A stretch of DNA of 64,000 nt from Marinimicrobium alkaliphilum (lineage in GTDB: Bacteria > Pseudomonadota > Gammaproteobacteria > Pseudomonadales > Cellvibrionaceae): the NCBI RefSeq assembly GCF_003259155.1, contig NZ_QGMQ01000003.1:248001-312000 (forward strand), given 5' to 3'. The translations under genes were made by a program, and so were the position numbers. A model generated the notes under the pieces. The model made no database searches and was not told the DNA's origin. It was given only the letters and a program-made list of their open reading frames with translations. Position 1 is the first letter of the stretch. Each line of letters starts with the position of its first letter. Shown here one piece after another: positions 1 to 9,679 of the stretch.

Positions 1-1385
<1,385 letters not shown>

Positions 1386-1402
1386 GTGGTTCGATGTTGA
1401 AG

Positions 1403-1427
1403 AAGCCCGCCTTGTGCGGGCTTTTTT
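1403..1427 (+). terminator. Rho-independent terminator of tex
   Basis: GCCCGC (1405-1410) pairs with GCGGGC (1416-1421) around a CTTGT loop, followed by six T residues (1422-1427). It begins about 18 nt after the tex stop codon. Confidence 0.9.
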
Positions 1428-1502
1428 GTGAATGTTTCCGGCAATTTCGCCAGGGTTTTTCTGACAGTCAGAACAAAGGAAATTGTAAAAGGCCAAGTCT
1501 GT

Positions 1503-1721
1503 ATGAGAGAGGAACTTAGAACAAAAATTATCGACGTATGCACCAAGAAAATACTGGCGAAGGGTGAAAGCGTCGGCGTTTCCTTTTATGCGTTCTTTGC
1601 CAACAAAAATGACGACCCGGAGCTGTTAATGGAAGCGGCTACCTGGTGGATTCAAACCCATAAGCTGGATCATTTTGAGAAGGCGGTGAAGATCAAGACC
1701 ATGGTTGAGAGGCGACTCTGA
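1503..1721 (+). CDS. DUF6500 family small protein
   Basis: A 72-residue cytoplasmic protein. The core VGVSFYAFFANKNDDPELL and the following EAATWWI...THKLDHFEKA stretch are what I recognise as DUF6500, a short family of unknown function. The open frame extends upstream to 1428, but the ATG at 1503 fits the family length and avoids the tex terminator. It has no membrane segment or signal peptide. It stands alone between the tex terminator and the repeat array. No function can be assigned. Confidence 0.75.
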   Translation: MREELRTKIIDVCTKKILAKGESVGVSFYAFFANKNDDPELLMEAATWWIQTHKLDHFEKAVKIKTMVERRL

Positions 1722-1726
1722 TTGGC

Positions 1727-2055
1727 TGGGTGCCTCAGGTGTCGGATTACGCCCTTCGGGCTAATCCGACCTACGTGGGCTGGGTGCGTGGGTGTGGTTG
1801 GGGGCTGCATTGTCGGATTACGCTGCGCTAATCCGACCTACGTGGGCTTAGTGCGTGGGTGTAGTTTGGGGGGCTGCATTGTCGGATTACGCTGTGCTAA
1901 TCCGACCTACGCGAGCCTGGGCGCCTTGAGGTGGTTTGGGTGGCATATTGTCGGATTACGCCCTTCGGGCTAATCCGACCTACTTGAACAATGGCTCTCT
2001 GTTTCCTGTAGGTCGGATTAGCCCGAAGGGCGTAATCCGACACCTGAGGCACCCA
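1727..2055. repeat. Array of five palindromic REP-like repeats bounded by a 48-bp inverted repeat
   Basis: Five copies of a 30-34-bp palindrome lie at 1741-1774, 1812-1841, 1881-1910, 1950-1983 and, inverted, 2008-2041. Each has GTCGGATTACGC and GCTAATCCGACCTAC around a CCTTCGG or TGC/TGT loop. The first and last copies share 13-14 bp of flank, so 1727-1774 and 2008-2055 form a perfect 48-bp inverted repeat. Spacers also share GTGGGCT and GTGCGTGGGTGT stretches. The motif resembles extragenic palindromes dispersed in many proteobacteria. The array fills the 360-bp gap between the DUF6500 gene and the exonuclease stop; I see no real gene in it. Confidence 0.9.
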
Positions 2056-2081
2056 AACCTAAACAATACATCTGTCAGGGT

Positions 2082-2717
2082 TCAATACTGCCACCCCCAC
2101 CGGGATAAGAGGCTGCTGAAACTTTTTCGGGCGTCGCGCCAAGGCGGGTTGTGGTCTCTGGGGAAGGCGTCGCGGAGTTGGGCCTGGAAGAGTTCGGCGG
2201 TGGCGATGGCGTCGCTCAGGGCGTGATGGGCGCGCCAGTTGGGCAGGTGGTAACGCTCGCGGCAGGCACGCAGGTTGAGTGCTTTGGCGGTGGGCATCTG
2301 TTCACTGCGGCGGCCGAGTTGGCGGCGGGTAAAGTACTGGGTGTCCAGGCGCTGCGGGCGCCATTTTTTGCCGAAGTAATGACGGTGGCGGTGGTCGAGA
2401 AAGCGAATGTCCAGTTCGCCGCCGTGCGTAATCAGCACGCGATCTTGCAGCTGCTGCAAAAGGTTTTGCAGAATCTCGTCGGGCTCGCCGCCGCCCACTT
2501 TCAGGTCATGATCCCGCAGATGGTGGATGGTGGCGCTGTCGCTGACACGCGCGTCGGTTTGCAGCAACCAGTGCTGGGCCTGCCCCAGGGGAATGCCCTC
2601 GACGGTGAGGGGAACGGCGCCAATACTCAGGATGTGATCGCGCCTGGGATCGAGACCGGTCATTTCCAGGTCGATGGCAAGCAGTGCCTGGTCGAACAGT
2701 CGCGGCGTTTCACTCAC
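2082..2717 (-). CDS. DEDDh 3'-5' exonuclease, DNA polymerase III epsilon-like
   Basis: A 211-residue exonuclease of the DnaQ/RNase T superfamily. Exo I is LLAIDLEMTGLD (D16, E18), Exo II is THGGELDIRFLD (about D103) and Exo III is HHALSDA (H165, D169), so all DEDDh metal ligands are present. The frame is open to 2816, but that would overlap the upstream gene by about 90 bp. The GTG at 2717, seven bases after the upstream stop and behind AGGGG, is the better start. Last gene of the five-gene symporter operon. An epsilon-like exonuclease beside the DUF294 and symporter genes is a recurrent arrangement in gammaproteobacteria. Its substrate there is unknown, and it is unlikely to be the replicative proofreader. 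Confidence 0.88.
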   Translation of the reverse strand: MSETPRLFDQALLAIDLEMTGLDPRRDHILSIGAVPLTVEGIPLGQAQHWLLQTDARVSDSATIHHLRDHDLKVGGGEPDEILQNLLQQLQDRVLITHGGELDIRFLDHRHRHYFGKKWRPQRLDTQYFTRRQLGRRSEQMPTAKALNLRACRERYHLPNWRAHHALSDAIATAELFQAQLRDAFPRDHNPPWRDARKSFSSLLSRWGWQY

Positions 2718-2724
2718 GGTGCAT

Positions 2725-4572
2725 TCACCCCTGATAACCGCCGGCAAAATGTTGCAAGGCCGCGCTTTGAGCGTCCTTGATGGTGCTGAACGCCGCTTTG
2801 AGGCGCTGCTTTTCATTCGGGCTCAGGTCTTTGGGCGAGAGCCAGTGGCCGGTGTAGTCGCCGCTGTTGCTGCGCTGCTGGCGCAACCGGGTGAGCAGCA
2901 ACCAGGCGTAGCGCAGATCGCGCGCAAGCTTGTCCGACAGGGAGCCGTGCTCAGCAGCGGCCACCAATCGGTCGAGAGTGTTCTGTGCGTCGCTGCCCAC
3001 CGCCAGGGCGTGGATGCGGGCGAGATCGTTGACCAGCGCCAGGCCTTCATGTTTGATATCGAGCTGGTTTTTGTGTTCGCCTGAATGGGTCAGCAAGACG
3101 CTGCGAAAAAAACCGATGGGCGGCGAGTGACGCAAGGCGCCCTGGGTGAGCATGGCGATAAAACGGCTGTCCGGTTTGATGCCGCGCATACGCGCGCGCA
3201 GCCCCTCCTGTAAGCGGTCCGGCCCGGCCACCAGACGCCAGTCAAAAAAGATACTGCAGTACATCAATGCTTTGTGGGTCGGGCTTTCGATCCACTGATC
3301 AAACTGTCTGTTCCAGCCCTCCATGCTCAGGCGCCACTGGGTATTACTCGCCATGACATCGCCCGGGCAGTGGCGCAGGCCGCAACGATCGAGCCCATCG
3401 CACACCCATTGCGCCAGCTGCTCGAAGTAATGCGCTTCGTCCTTATCCGGCTCCCGGCTCAGAATAAGACCATTGTCCTGATCGGATTCCAGGGTCATTT
3501 CCCGGCGTGCCTGGGAGCCAAAGGCGAGCCAGCCGTAGGCCATGGGTGGCGCGCCCAGACGCTGCTCACCCAGCTGCAGCAAGCGCCGGGTGAGGCCGTC
3601 GATGACCGTGGTATACAGCTGGCCCAGCAGCGGTAAGGCACTGTCCTGCTGACGCAAGCGGTCGAGCCATTGGCGACAACCGGCCATCTGCCGGGCCAGG
3701 CCCTTCAGGCTCTCTTCCCGGCTCAGGCGTTGAACAAAGAACAGCGGCGAATCTTCCTGGGAGCGCATCAGGTCGGTGACCGTAAGCATGCCTACCAGAC
3801 GTCCCTTCGCCAATACCGGCAAGTGGTGCAATTGTTTTTCGCTCATCAGCCACTGGGCGTCGAGCAGGGTGGCACCGGGATGGGTAGCTGTGGGTTCCGG
3901 GGTCATGATTTTTGCGAGCGGTGTATCGCCCCCAAGGCCTTCGGCCAGCACGCGCGAGCGCAAATCCCGGTCGGTCACGATGCCGTGCAGGTTGCCCTCC
4001 TCCGCAATCAGCAGGCTCGAGACCCGGGCCTCGCGCATCAGCACCGCACCCTCCTGCACACTCTGCGTGGGCGTGGCGCAGGTCAGTTCCCGCGACATCC
4101 AGTGCCCGACTTTCTGCATCAGGGGATGGCTGGTGGGCGGCTCGAGCGCGCTCATGCTCTGGCGCTGATCCGCTAGTTTACGGAAAAAACCCGCCAGCTC
4201 CCGGTGGTTGCGCATCAACTTGTCGAACGCGACTTTGGGCAGGCGATAGAGCAGACAATCTTCCAGCGTGTGAACCGTGAGCCCCTGGGTGTTCTGCTCC
4301 AGCGCGCTGCTGATGCCAAACACATCGCCTTCGTGCAGCCGGTCCACCAGCCCGCCCTGGCGGTTGCGCAGCTCGATGGCGCCGGAGCGGATGATGTTGA
4401 GGTAGTCAGCGGTGCTCAGTGGCTGATCTTGCTGGTGGGGCTGGTAGTGAATCAGTAGCTGCTCGCACAGCTCCAGCAGCACCGGCTCTTCCAACTGATC
4501 GAAAGGCGGACGGTGCAGAAGAAATTGCAGACTGTCGGCGAGATCGTCGGCGCTGGGCATGACTGCCTTCAC
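2725..4572 (-). CDS. cNMP-binding/CBS/DUF294 nucleotidyltransferase-like signalling protein
   Basis: A 615-residue cytoplasmic protein. It has a cyclic-nucleotide-binding fold (about 20-135), two CBS domains (about 155-275), a GlnD-like DUF294 nucleotidyltransferase domain and the DUF294 C-terminal helical region. The GSQARREMTLESDQDNG motif at 352-368 has the G-S and D-x-D metal ligands (D364, D366), so catalysis looks possible. The frame can start at GTG 4572, overlapping the upstream TGA, or at ATG 4560, which has GAAGG five bases before it; I favour 4560. The family sits beside acetate/pyruvate-type symporters and is inferred to control them by sensing nucleotides. The modified target is unknown. 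Confidence 0.88.
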   Translation of the reverse strand: MKAVMPSADDLADSLQFLLHRPPFDQLEEPVLLELCEQLLIHYQPHQQDQPLSTADYLNIIRSGAIELRNRQGGLVDRLHEGDVFGISSALEQNTQGLTVHTLEDCLLYRLPKVAFDKLMRNHRELAGFFRKLADQRQSMSALEPPTSHPLMQKVGHWMSRELTCATPTQSVQEGAVLMREARVSSLLIAEEGNLHGIVTDRDLRSRVLAEGLGGDTPLAKIMTPEPTATHPGATLLDAQWLMSEKQLHHLPVLAKGRLVGMLTVTDLMRSQEDSPLFFVQRLSREESLKGLARQMAGCRQWLDRLRQQDSALPLLGQLYTTVIDGLTRRLLQLGEQRLGAPPMAYGWLAFGSQARREMTLESDQDNGLILSREPDKDEAHYFEQLAQWVCDGLDRCGLRHCPGDVMASNTQWRLSMEGWNRQFDQWIESPTHKALMYCSIFFDWRLVAGPDRLQEGLRARMRGIKPDSRFIAMLTQGALRHSPPIGFFRSVLLTHSGEHKNQLDIKHEGLALVNDLARIHALAVGSDAQNTLDRLVAAAEHGSLSDKLARDLRYAWLLLTRLRQQRSNSGDYTGHWLSPKDLSPNEKQRLKAAFSTIKDAQSAALQHFAGGYQG

Positions 4573-5093
4573 CCCCTCGGTGATGTTTGACTACACAACA
4601 GGCGCCGCCACTCACTGCTGGCGGGCAACCTCTGCAACTCTTCCCGTGACGGCCGGCCCTGCTCGCTCAGGGGCACCCGCTCGCCAGTGGTGCAATTGAG
4701 CAGGTAGCCCTGATAATGCATGCGCTCGATGGCATCGCGTTCAAAGTGGTAGGCGACGAAACGCACCACCTTGTCGCCCTCGATGCGGGTGCTGGCGATA
4801 CTCCCGGTATCGACCACGGTAAAAGCGGTGGTCATGGGGAAGATGTGGGTCCAGGGCCGCCAGAAGGCCGGCGCAGCGCTGGACTCGACCAGCTGTGCCT
4901 CGGTGGGCAGCTGCGCCAGGCGGAACTCGGCCCAAGTGTACTCGTAGTACACCTGGTACCCGAGGATGCCCAGGCCTGCGGCGGCCGGGACCAGCCACCT
5001 GGGCAGGCGCCCGCGACTGAGCTTGCGCAGCAGCAGTGCTACGCCGGCGCTGCCCAGGCCGGCAAAGGCCGCTGCTATCAAGTGCCACAACAT
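4569..5093 (-). CDS. Membrane-anchored hypothetical protein of the symporter operon
   Basis: A 174-residue protein with two hydrophobic segments near the N terminus (about residues 3-22 and 33-50) and a soluble C-terminal part of about 120 residues. The soluble part has conserved-looking Trp/Pro stretches (AFWRPWTHIFPMTTAF) and CTTGERVPLSEQGRP. I do not recognise a named domain. It lies 12 nt after the symporter gene and its stop overlaps the possible GTG start of the DUF294 gene, so translation of the two is probably coupled. The context suggests a role with the symporter or its regulator; that is inference only. Confidence 0.7.
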   Translation of the reverse strand: MLWHLIAAAFAGLGSAGVALLLRKLSRGRLPRWLVPAAAGLGILGYQVYYEYTWAEFRLAQLPTEAQLVESSAAPAFWRPWTHIFPMTTAFTVVDTGSIASTRIEGDKVVRFVAYHFERDAIERMHYQGYLLNCTTGERVPLSEQGRPSREELQRLPASSEWRRLLCSQTSPRG

Positions 5094-5105
5094 CGCCGAA
5101 CTCCG

Positions 5106-6872
5106 TTAGTGGTCGACCGCCTGACCCGCCCCTTTGGGGTAGCGCACGCTTTCCACCAGTTCCTGGATCTCCACCGGTGGCGGCTTGGTGACCGAAGACA
5201 CGGCAAAGGCGACGGCAAAGTTGATCAAGGCACCGACGGCCCCGAAGGACAGGGGCGAAATACCGAACAGCCAGTTCTCCGGGATATTGGCAAGCAGGTT
5301 GGTGCCCGGGATAAAGAAAAAGCCCAGAAAGGTGAAGATATAAAACAGCGTGCTCAACAGGCCCGCCAGCATCCCCGAGACCGCACCGTACTTATTCATA
5401 CGGGTGGAGAAGATGCCCATCATCAACACCGGGAAGATGGAGGCCGCGGCAATACCGAAGGCGAGCGCCACCACCTGGGCGGCGAAGCCCGGCGGATTAA
5501 GCCCCAGATAGGTTGCCAATAGAATCGCCCCCGCCATGGATATCCGCGCTGCGAGCATCTCGCCCTTCTCACTGATATCCGGCTTCAGGGTTTTCTTGAT
5601 CAGGTCGTGACTGATCGCCGAAGAAATCGCCAGCAACAGCCCCGCTGCCGTCGACAGCGCGGCGGCAATGCCCCCGGCGGCAATCAGGCCAATCACCCAG
5701 GGCGGCAGGTTGGCAATCTCCGGGTTCGCCAGGACCAGGATGTCGCTGTTCACTGTCAACTCGTTACCCTCCCAACCACGTTCGGCGGCGGTGGGAGCAA
5801 ATTCTGGCGAATCGTTGTACAGCTGGATACGACCGTCTTCGTTCTTGTCTTCATAGCGGATCAAGCCCGTGTCTTCCCAAGTGCGAATCCATTCCGGCCG
5901 ATCCTCGTAGGCCAACGCCGGTTCAGTGGGCCCCTCCGGGTAAATGGTGGTATACAGGTTGAGCCGCGCCATAGAAGCCACCGCCGGTGCCGTAAGGTAA
6001 AGCATGGCGATAAACACCAACGCCCAACCGGCGGACCAGCGCGCATCGGCCACTTTGGGTACCGTGAAGAAGCGGATGATCACATGCGGCAGGCCAGCGG
6101 TACCGATCATCAGGGACAGGGTAAAGAGCACCATGTTGAGCTTATTGTCGACATCGGCCGTGTAGTCCTGAAAGCCCAGCTCGCGCACTACCTGGTCGAG
6201 GGTCTGGAGCAGAGGCAGTCCGGATTCGACGTGAGTGCTGAACAGCCCCAGCGGCGGAATCGGGTTGCCGGTCAACTGCAGGGAGATGAATACAGCGGGA
6301 ATGGTGTAGGCAACGATCAGCACCACATACTGAGCCACCTGGGTATAGGTGATGCCTTTCATGCCGCCAAAGACCGCGTAGAGGAACACCACGGCTGCCG
6401 CAATCCAGATGCCAGCCGTGTTGCTGATTTCCAGAAAGCGGGAGAAGGCGACACCGGCACCGGTCATCTGCCCGATGACGTAGGTGACCGAAGCGGTAAT
6501 CAGGCAGATTACGGCGACCAGCCGGGCTTCACTGCTGTAAAAGCGGTCGCCAACGAAATCCGGCACAGTAAACTTGCCGAACTTGCGCAGGTAGGGTGCC
6601 AACAGCATCGCCAACAGCACAAAGCCCCCGGTCCACCCCATCAGATAAGTGGAGCTGGCGTACCCTCCGGCGGCGATCAGGCCCGCCATGGAAATAAACG
6701 AGGCGGCAGACATCCAGTCAGCGGCAGTGGCCATGCCGTTGGTAACCGGGTGTACGCCGCCCCCGGCGACGTAGAATTCTTTGGTGGACCCGGCGCGGGC
6801 CCAGATGGCAATACCGATATACAGGGCGAAGGAGGCGCCCACAAACAGAAGGTTAATCGCGAACTGACTCAT
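5106..6872 (-). CDS. Sodium:solute symporter, VC_2705 subfamily (ActP-like)
   Basis: A 588-residue inner-membrane transporter of the SSS family, full length, with about 13 hydrophobic segments. Family features include FYVAGGGVHPVTNGMATAAD and ADWMSAASFISMAG near residues 34-65 and FGGMKGITYTQVAQY near 168-182. The hydrophilic insert around 310-375 (DKNEDGRIQLYNDSPEF) is typical of the VC_2705 subgroup. SSS carriers of this type move small monocarboxylates such as acetate or pyruvate with Na+; the substrate cannot be read from sequence. It follows the DUF4212 gene by 8 nt, the usual partner arrangement. Confidence 0.9.
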   Translation of the reverse strand: MSQFAINLLFVGASFALYIGIAIWARAGSTKEFYVAGGGVHPVTNGMATAADWMSAASFISMAGLIAAGGYASSTYLMGWTGGFVLLAMLLAPYLRKFGKFTVPDFVGDRFYSSEARLVAVICLITASVTYVIGQMTGAGVAFSRFLEISNTAGIWIAAAVVFLYAVFGGMKGITYTQVAQYVVLIVAYTIPAVFISLQLTGNPIPPLGLFSTHVESGLPLLQTLDQVVRELGFQDYTADVDNKLNMVLFTLSLMIGTAGLPHVIIRFFTVPKVADARWSAGWALVFIAMLYLTAPAVASMARLNLYTTIYPEGPTEPALAYEDRPEWIRTWEDTGLIRYEDKNEDGRIQLYNDSPEFAPTAAERGWEGNELTVNSDILVLANPEIANLPPWVIGLIAAGGIAAALSTAAGLLLAISSAISHDLIKKTLKPDISEKGEMLAARISMAGAILLATYLGLNPPGFAAQVVALAFGIAAASIFPVLMMGIFSTRMNKYGAVSGMLAGLLSTLFYIFTFLGFFFIPGTNLLANIPENWLFGISPLSFGAVGALINFAVAFAVSSVTKPPPVEIQELVESVRYPKGAGQAVDH

Positions 6873-6880
6873 GGGCGCTA

Positions 6881-7141
6881 TTACTCATCCAGGCCGAATT
6901 TTTTATCCAGGCGGTTCATGCGCCAGGCGTAAAAGAAGATCAAGGCAATAAAGCTCAGGATCGAGCCCTGCTGGGCAAACCAGAAGCCCAGGTCAGTGCC
7001 CCCGATAGGAATACTGCTTAAAAGCGGGCGCAGCAGAATGGCAAAGCCGAAAGACACCAGTGCCCAGACAAACAGGCAACCGAAAATCAGCCGGACATTC
7101 GCTTTCCAGTAAAGGGCAGCTTGGGATTTCTCATCAGTCAT
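6881..7141 (-). CDS. DUF4212 small membrane subunit
   Basis: An 86-residue protein with two transmembrane helices (about 14-36 and 50-71). YWKANVRLIFGCLFVWALVS and GFWFAQQGSI match DUF4212, the partner of VC_2705-type symporters, comparable to YjcH beside ActP. GGGAG precedes the ATG. It is the first gene of the operon DUF4212, symporter, membrane protein, DUF294, exonuclease. Confidence 0.9.
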   Translation of the reverse strand: MTDEKSQAALYWKANVRLIFGCLFVWALVSFGFAILLRPLLSSIPIGGTDLGFWFAQQGSILSFIALIFFYAWRMNRLDKKFGLDE

Positions 7142-7505
7142 GGAGTTATTCTCCCTGGTTATTGTGCTTGTGGTTCAGGTCTACGCCCAAGTCTAACCCA
7201 GGGTGGGCGATTCGTCCTCCCCGCAAAAGCAAAAGTTCATGCGGATACCCCCAATGACGCGACATTTCCTCACTGCCAACGCTCAAGCTCAGGCCCGCCC
7301 GGCCGCTAACTTCAAGGTAGTGACACCAGACCTTCGACCTCCGAGCAATAAAACCGCGAGCTATAAGCACAGCGGTTTTAGAAAACTTTGCTGTATGATG
7401 ACGGAGGCCATGGATTTAAAATGATTAATGTGCCATATTCGCCCTAAAAGCACCGAAAGCTCTTGGGCGAGCCTTACGGATACGCGGATAACAACGAGGC
7501 CCGAC
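7142..7505. other. Divergent intergenic region between the symporter operon and a chemoreceptor
   Basis: This 364-bp gap separates divergent genes. I see a FliA-type promoter for the chemoreceptor at 7283-7309 and the chemoreceptor ribosome site GAGG at 7496-7499. No convincing sigma-70 promoter for the symporter operon stood out; a TAGACT hexamer on the minus strand lacks a good -35 partner. No gene is supported here. Confidence 0.6.
7283..7309 (+). promoter_or_regulatory. FliA (sigma-28) type promoter of the CHASE8-like chemoreceptor gene
   Basis: TCAA (7283-7286), a 15-bp spacer and GCCGCTAA (7302-7309). The pattern fits TAAA/TCAA-N15-GCCGATAA with one mismatch in the -10. It predicts a leader of about 190 nt before the GTG at 7506. 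The same layout is found before the other two chemoreceptor genes in the window. Confidence 0.55.
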
Positions 7506-9041
7506 GTGAATAATCTATCGCTCAAATGGAAAATCCTGCTCAGTGTAACCATCACTTGTGTGCTGGCGGTCGTCGTGGCCACGGTCGTGACGGTGCGTTC
7601 CGGCATCAGCACCTCGGAAGACATGATCGTCAACGACACCCAGACTCTCGCCCAGGTGCTCGGCGAAGCCAACGTGGGCGCCTTGACCTTTGACGATCGC
7701 ATGACCGTTACCGCCTCGCTCGAAGCGTTGCGCGTCAGCCCCCGGATTACCGGCGCCGCCATCTATAAAGACGGCCGCGTGTTTGCCTGGTATGCCCAAG
7801 GCGCCAGCGGCACTCGCCCCGCGAGCATTTCCGAGCGCGAACCCGCCCCGGGCGTTGATCAGGGCCGTGATGGCCTGGTGGTGACCGAACGCATCATGAG
7901 CGACGGCAGCCCGATGGGCACCATCACCCTGCAAGTGAATATGAACGAGCTGGACAACATCATTGCCAACGCGATCCGCGACGGGCTGATGGTGATTGTG
8001 ATCATCAGCATACTTGCCGCCTCTATCGCTTTCTTCGTCCAGGCCAGCATCACCAAGCCGGTGAATAACGTGGTGCGTGCCCTGCGCGATATCTCCGAAG
8101 GCGAGGGCGACCTGACCCGGCGCTTGCCCGTGGCCGGCAACGACGAAATCTCTGAACTGGCCAAGTGCTTCAACACCTTTGTTGAGCGGCTGCAAACCAT
8201 CATTGCGAGCGTGGCCCAGACCGCCGAAGAAGTTACCGCCAACTCCGAAAGTCTGTCGCAGATTTCCCAGGAGAATGAGCGCGCGATCCGCAGCCAACAG
8301 GCCGAGATTCAACAAGTCGTGGGCGCGATCAAAGAGATGGCGAGCGTGGTGCAGGACGTGACCCAGAGCGTGACCGAAACTGCCGACCGCGCCGAGCAGG
8401 CTGACCAGACGTCGGTTTCCGGCCGCCGCGTGGTGACCAACACCATGTCGCAGATTCAGAACCTCTCCAAAGAAATCAAGACCGCCTCGGAAGTGATCGA
8501 TCGCCTGCGTCAGGAAACCGTGAGCATCGGCTCGGTGCTGGATGTGATTCGCGGCATTGCCGAACAGACCAACCTGCTGGCTCTGAACGCTGCCATCGAG
8601 GCCGCCCGCGCCGGTGAGCAAGGTCGCGGTTTCGCGGTAGTCGCGGACGAAGTACGCACCCTGGCCAGCCGCACTCAGAGCTCGACCACCGAGATTCAGG
8701 AAATGATTGAACGCCTGCAGACCGGCGCCCAGGAAGCGGTGGATATGATGTCAGCCGGCACTACCCAGGCTGATGAAACCGTCAACCGGGCGAGCGAAGC
8801 CAGCGACTCCCTGAATGAAATCACTGATATCGTGAGCGTGATTCGCGACCGCACCAATCAGGTAGCCGCGGCCTCGGAAGAACAGAGTGCTGCCACCAAA
8901 CAGATCGAGTCCAACATCGACAGCATCTCTCAGGTGGCCACCAGTACCGCCGACGGTTCAAGTCGTATCTCCTCCAATACCTCAAGCTTGGCGGAGAGCG
9001 CAACGCGCTTGTCGAAACTGGTCAGTCAGTTTAAGGTTTAA
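7506..9041 (+). CDS. Methyl-accepting chemotaxis protein with CHASE8-like sensor
   Basis: A 511-residue inner-membrane chemoreceptor. TM1 is near residues 8-30, followed by a periplasmic domain of about 125 residues. Its pattern of [20 protein letters not shown] and [17 protein letters not shown] resembles CHASE8. TM2 (about 158-180) leads into a HAMP domain and the MCP signalling domain, whose hairpin tip reads [20 protein letters not shown]. The frame is open to 7428, but GTG 7506 with GAGG six bases upstream starts just before TM1. The ligand is unknown. There are no che genes nearby, so it must feed a distant CheA/CheW system. Confidence 0.92.
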   Translation: MNNLSLKWKILLSVTITCVLAVVVATVVTVRSGISTSEDMIVNDTQTLAQVLGEANVGALTFDDRMTVTASLEALRVSPRITGAAIYKDGRVFAWYAQGASGTRPASISEREPAPGVDQGRDGLVVTERIMSDGSPMGTITLQVNMNELDNIIANAIRDGLMVIVIISILAASIAFFVQASITKPVNNVVRALRDISEGEGDLTRRLPVAGNDEISELAKCFNTFVERLQTIIASVAQTAEEVTANSESLSQISQENERAIRSQQAEIQQVVGAIKEMASVVQDVTQSVTETADRAEQADQTSVSGRRVVTNTMSQIQNLSKEIKTASEVIDRLRQETVSIGSVLDVIRGIAEQTNLLALNAAIEAARAGEQGRGFAVVADEVRTLASRTQSSTTEIQEMIERLQTGAQEAVDMMSAGTTQADETVNRASEASDSLNEITDIVSVIRDRTNQVAAASEEQSAATKQIESNIDSISQVATSTADGSSRISSNTSSLAESATRLSKLVSQFKV

Positions 9042-9138
9042 AGTACACGGAGCGGTAGCGGCGGGGGCGCCGATAATAATTCAGCTTTCCCGGGCCTTGG
9101 GGCCCGGGCCAAAAAGTCAAAACGAAGAGAACGGCCCT

Positions 9139-9432
9139 ATGATGAAATCTACACTCGCTATTGCACTGAGCCTTGCAGTCCTTACCCCCATTGCTATCGC
9201 CTGTGAAGAACCGGCATCACAACCCGAGATTCCGGATCCCGCAACCGCGGTAACGGCGCAGATGGTGAAAGCCAACAACGATGTGCGCGAATATGTGCAG
9301 GCCATGGAAGCCTATATCGGTTGTGCGCGTATGAGTTCTGCTCAGCAGCGCCGACGTGTCAGTGAGCTCGAGGCCTTTGCCGACGAGTTCAACCAGGCGA
9401 TTCGCGCGTTTCGGGCGCGCTCGGATACCTGA
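9139..9432 (+). CDS. Small secreted hypothetical protein
   Basis: A 97-residue protein whose MMKSTLAIALSLAVLTPIAIA start is a Sec signal peptide, probably cleaved near residue 21. The mature part is about 75 residues with two cysteines (ACEE and GCARM) that could form a disulphide. The second half is helical and rich in Gln, Glu and Arg. No family was recognised. An open frame runs from 8887, inside the chemoreceptor gene, but the double ATG at 9139 places the signal peptide correctly. A terminator follows 27 nt after the stop. Confidence 0.65.
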   Translation: MMKSTLAIALSLAVLTPIAIACEEPASQPEIPDPATAVTAQMVKANNDVREYVQAMEAYIGCARMSSAQQRRRVSELEAFADEFNQAIRAFRARSDT

Positions 9433-9457
9433 TACTTCGCGCTTTACTCTACCCACA

Positions 9458-9489
9458 TAAAAAACCCGCCCCAATGGGCGGGTTTTTTA
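9458..9489 (+). terminator. Rho-independent terminator of the small secreted protein gene
   Basis: AAAAAACCCGCCC pairs with GGGCGGGTTTTTT around CAAT. The A-tract/T-tract symmetry lets it work in both directions. Confidence 0.88.
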
Positions 9490-9522
9490 TTGACCCACGT
9501 TTCGACCTTTTAAGCCGGACGG

Positions 9523-9627
9523 TGGGGCCGGGTAACCCTTTCCGGCACACGCCGTAAACCCATCCATGGGGGCTCGACTGCCGCCGTCCAGGCGGCAGAC
9601 GGTGCCGGAAAGGGTTACCCGGCCCCA
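9523..9627. repeat. 26-bp perfect inverted repeat enclosing a hairpin
   Basis: Positions 9523-9548 and 9602-9627 are exact reverse complements over 26 bp (TGGGGCCGGGTAACCCTTTC... in the left arm). The 53-nt interior holds a second hairpin, CTGCCGCC (9578-9585) with GGCGGCAG (9591-9598). The CATCCATGGGGG stretch resembles an intergenic repeat that I recall from several marine gammaproteobacteria. It lies between two convergent genes, next to a conventional terminator. It encodes no protein. It could be a non-autonomous mobile element or a structured 3' end. Confidence 0.85.
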
Positions 9628-9679
9628 GCTTGTGCCAACTGCAGGTTCGAGCGCTGGGACTCGGGTTCAAGACCTTTGG

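Noticed and set aside
1741-2041. CRISPR-like array
   Set aside because: Repeats are palindromic, one is inverted, spacers are partly similar to each other, and no cas gene is present.
1722-2226. Open frames of 83 and 96 residues over the repeat array
   Set aside because: They are Gly/Cys-rich translations of the palindromes without ribosome sites.
7484-7491. GCGGATAA as a FliA -10 before the first chemoreceptor
   Set aside because: No TAAA/TCAA lies 15 bp upstream and it overlaps the ribosome site; the site at 7283-7309 is better.
9089-9108. CCCGGGCC/GGCCCGGG hairpin as terminator of the first chemoreceptor gene
   Set aside because: It is a good stem but is followed by A residues, not T, in the transcript direction; it may only be a leader structure of the next gene.
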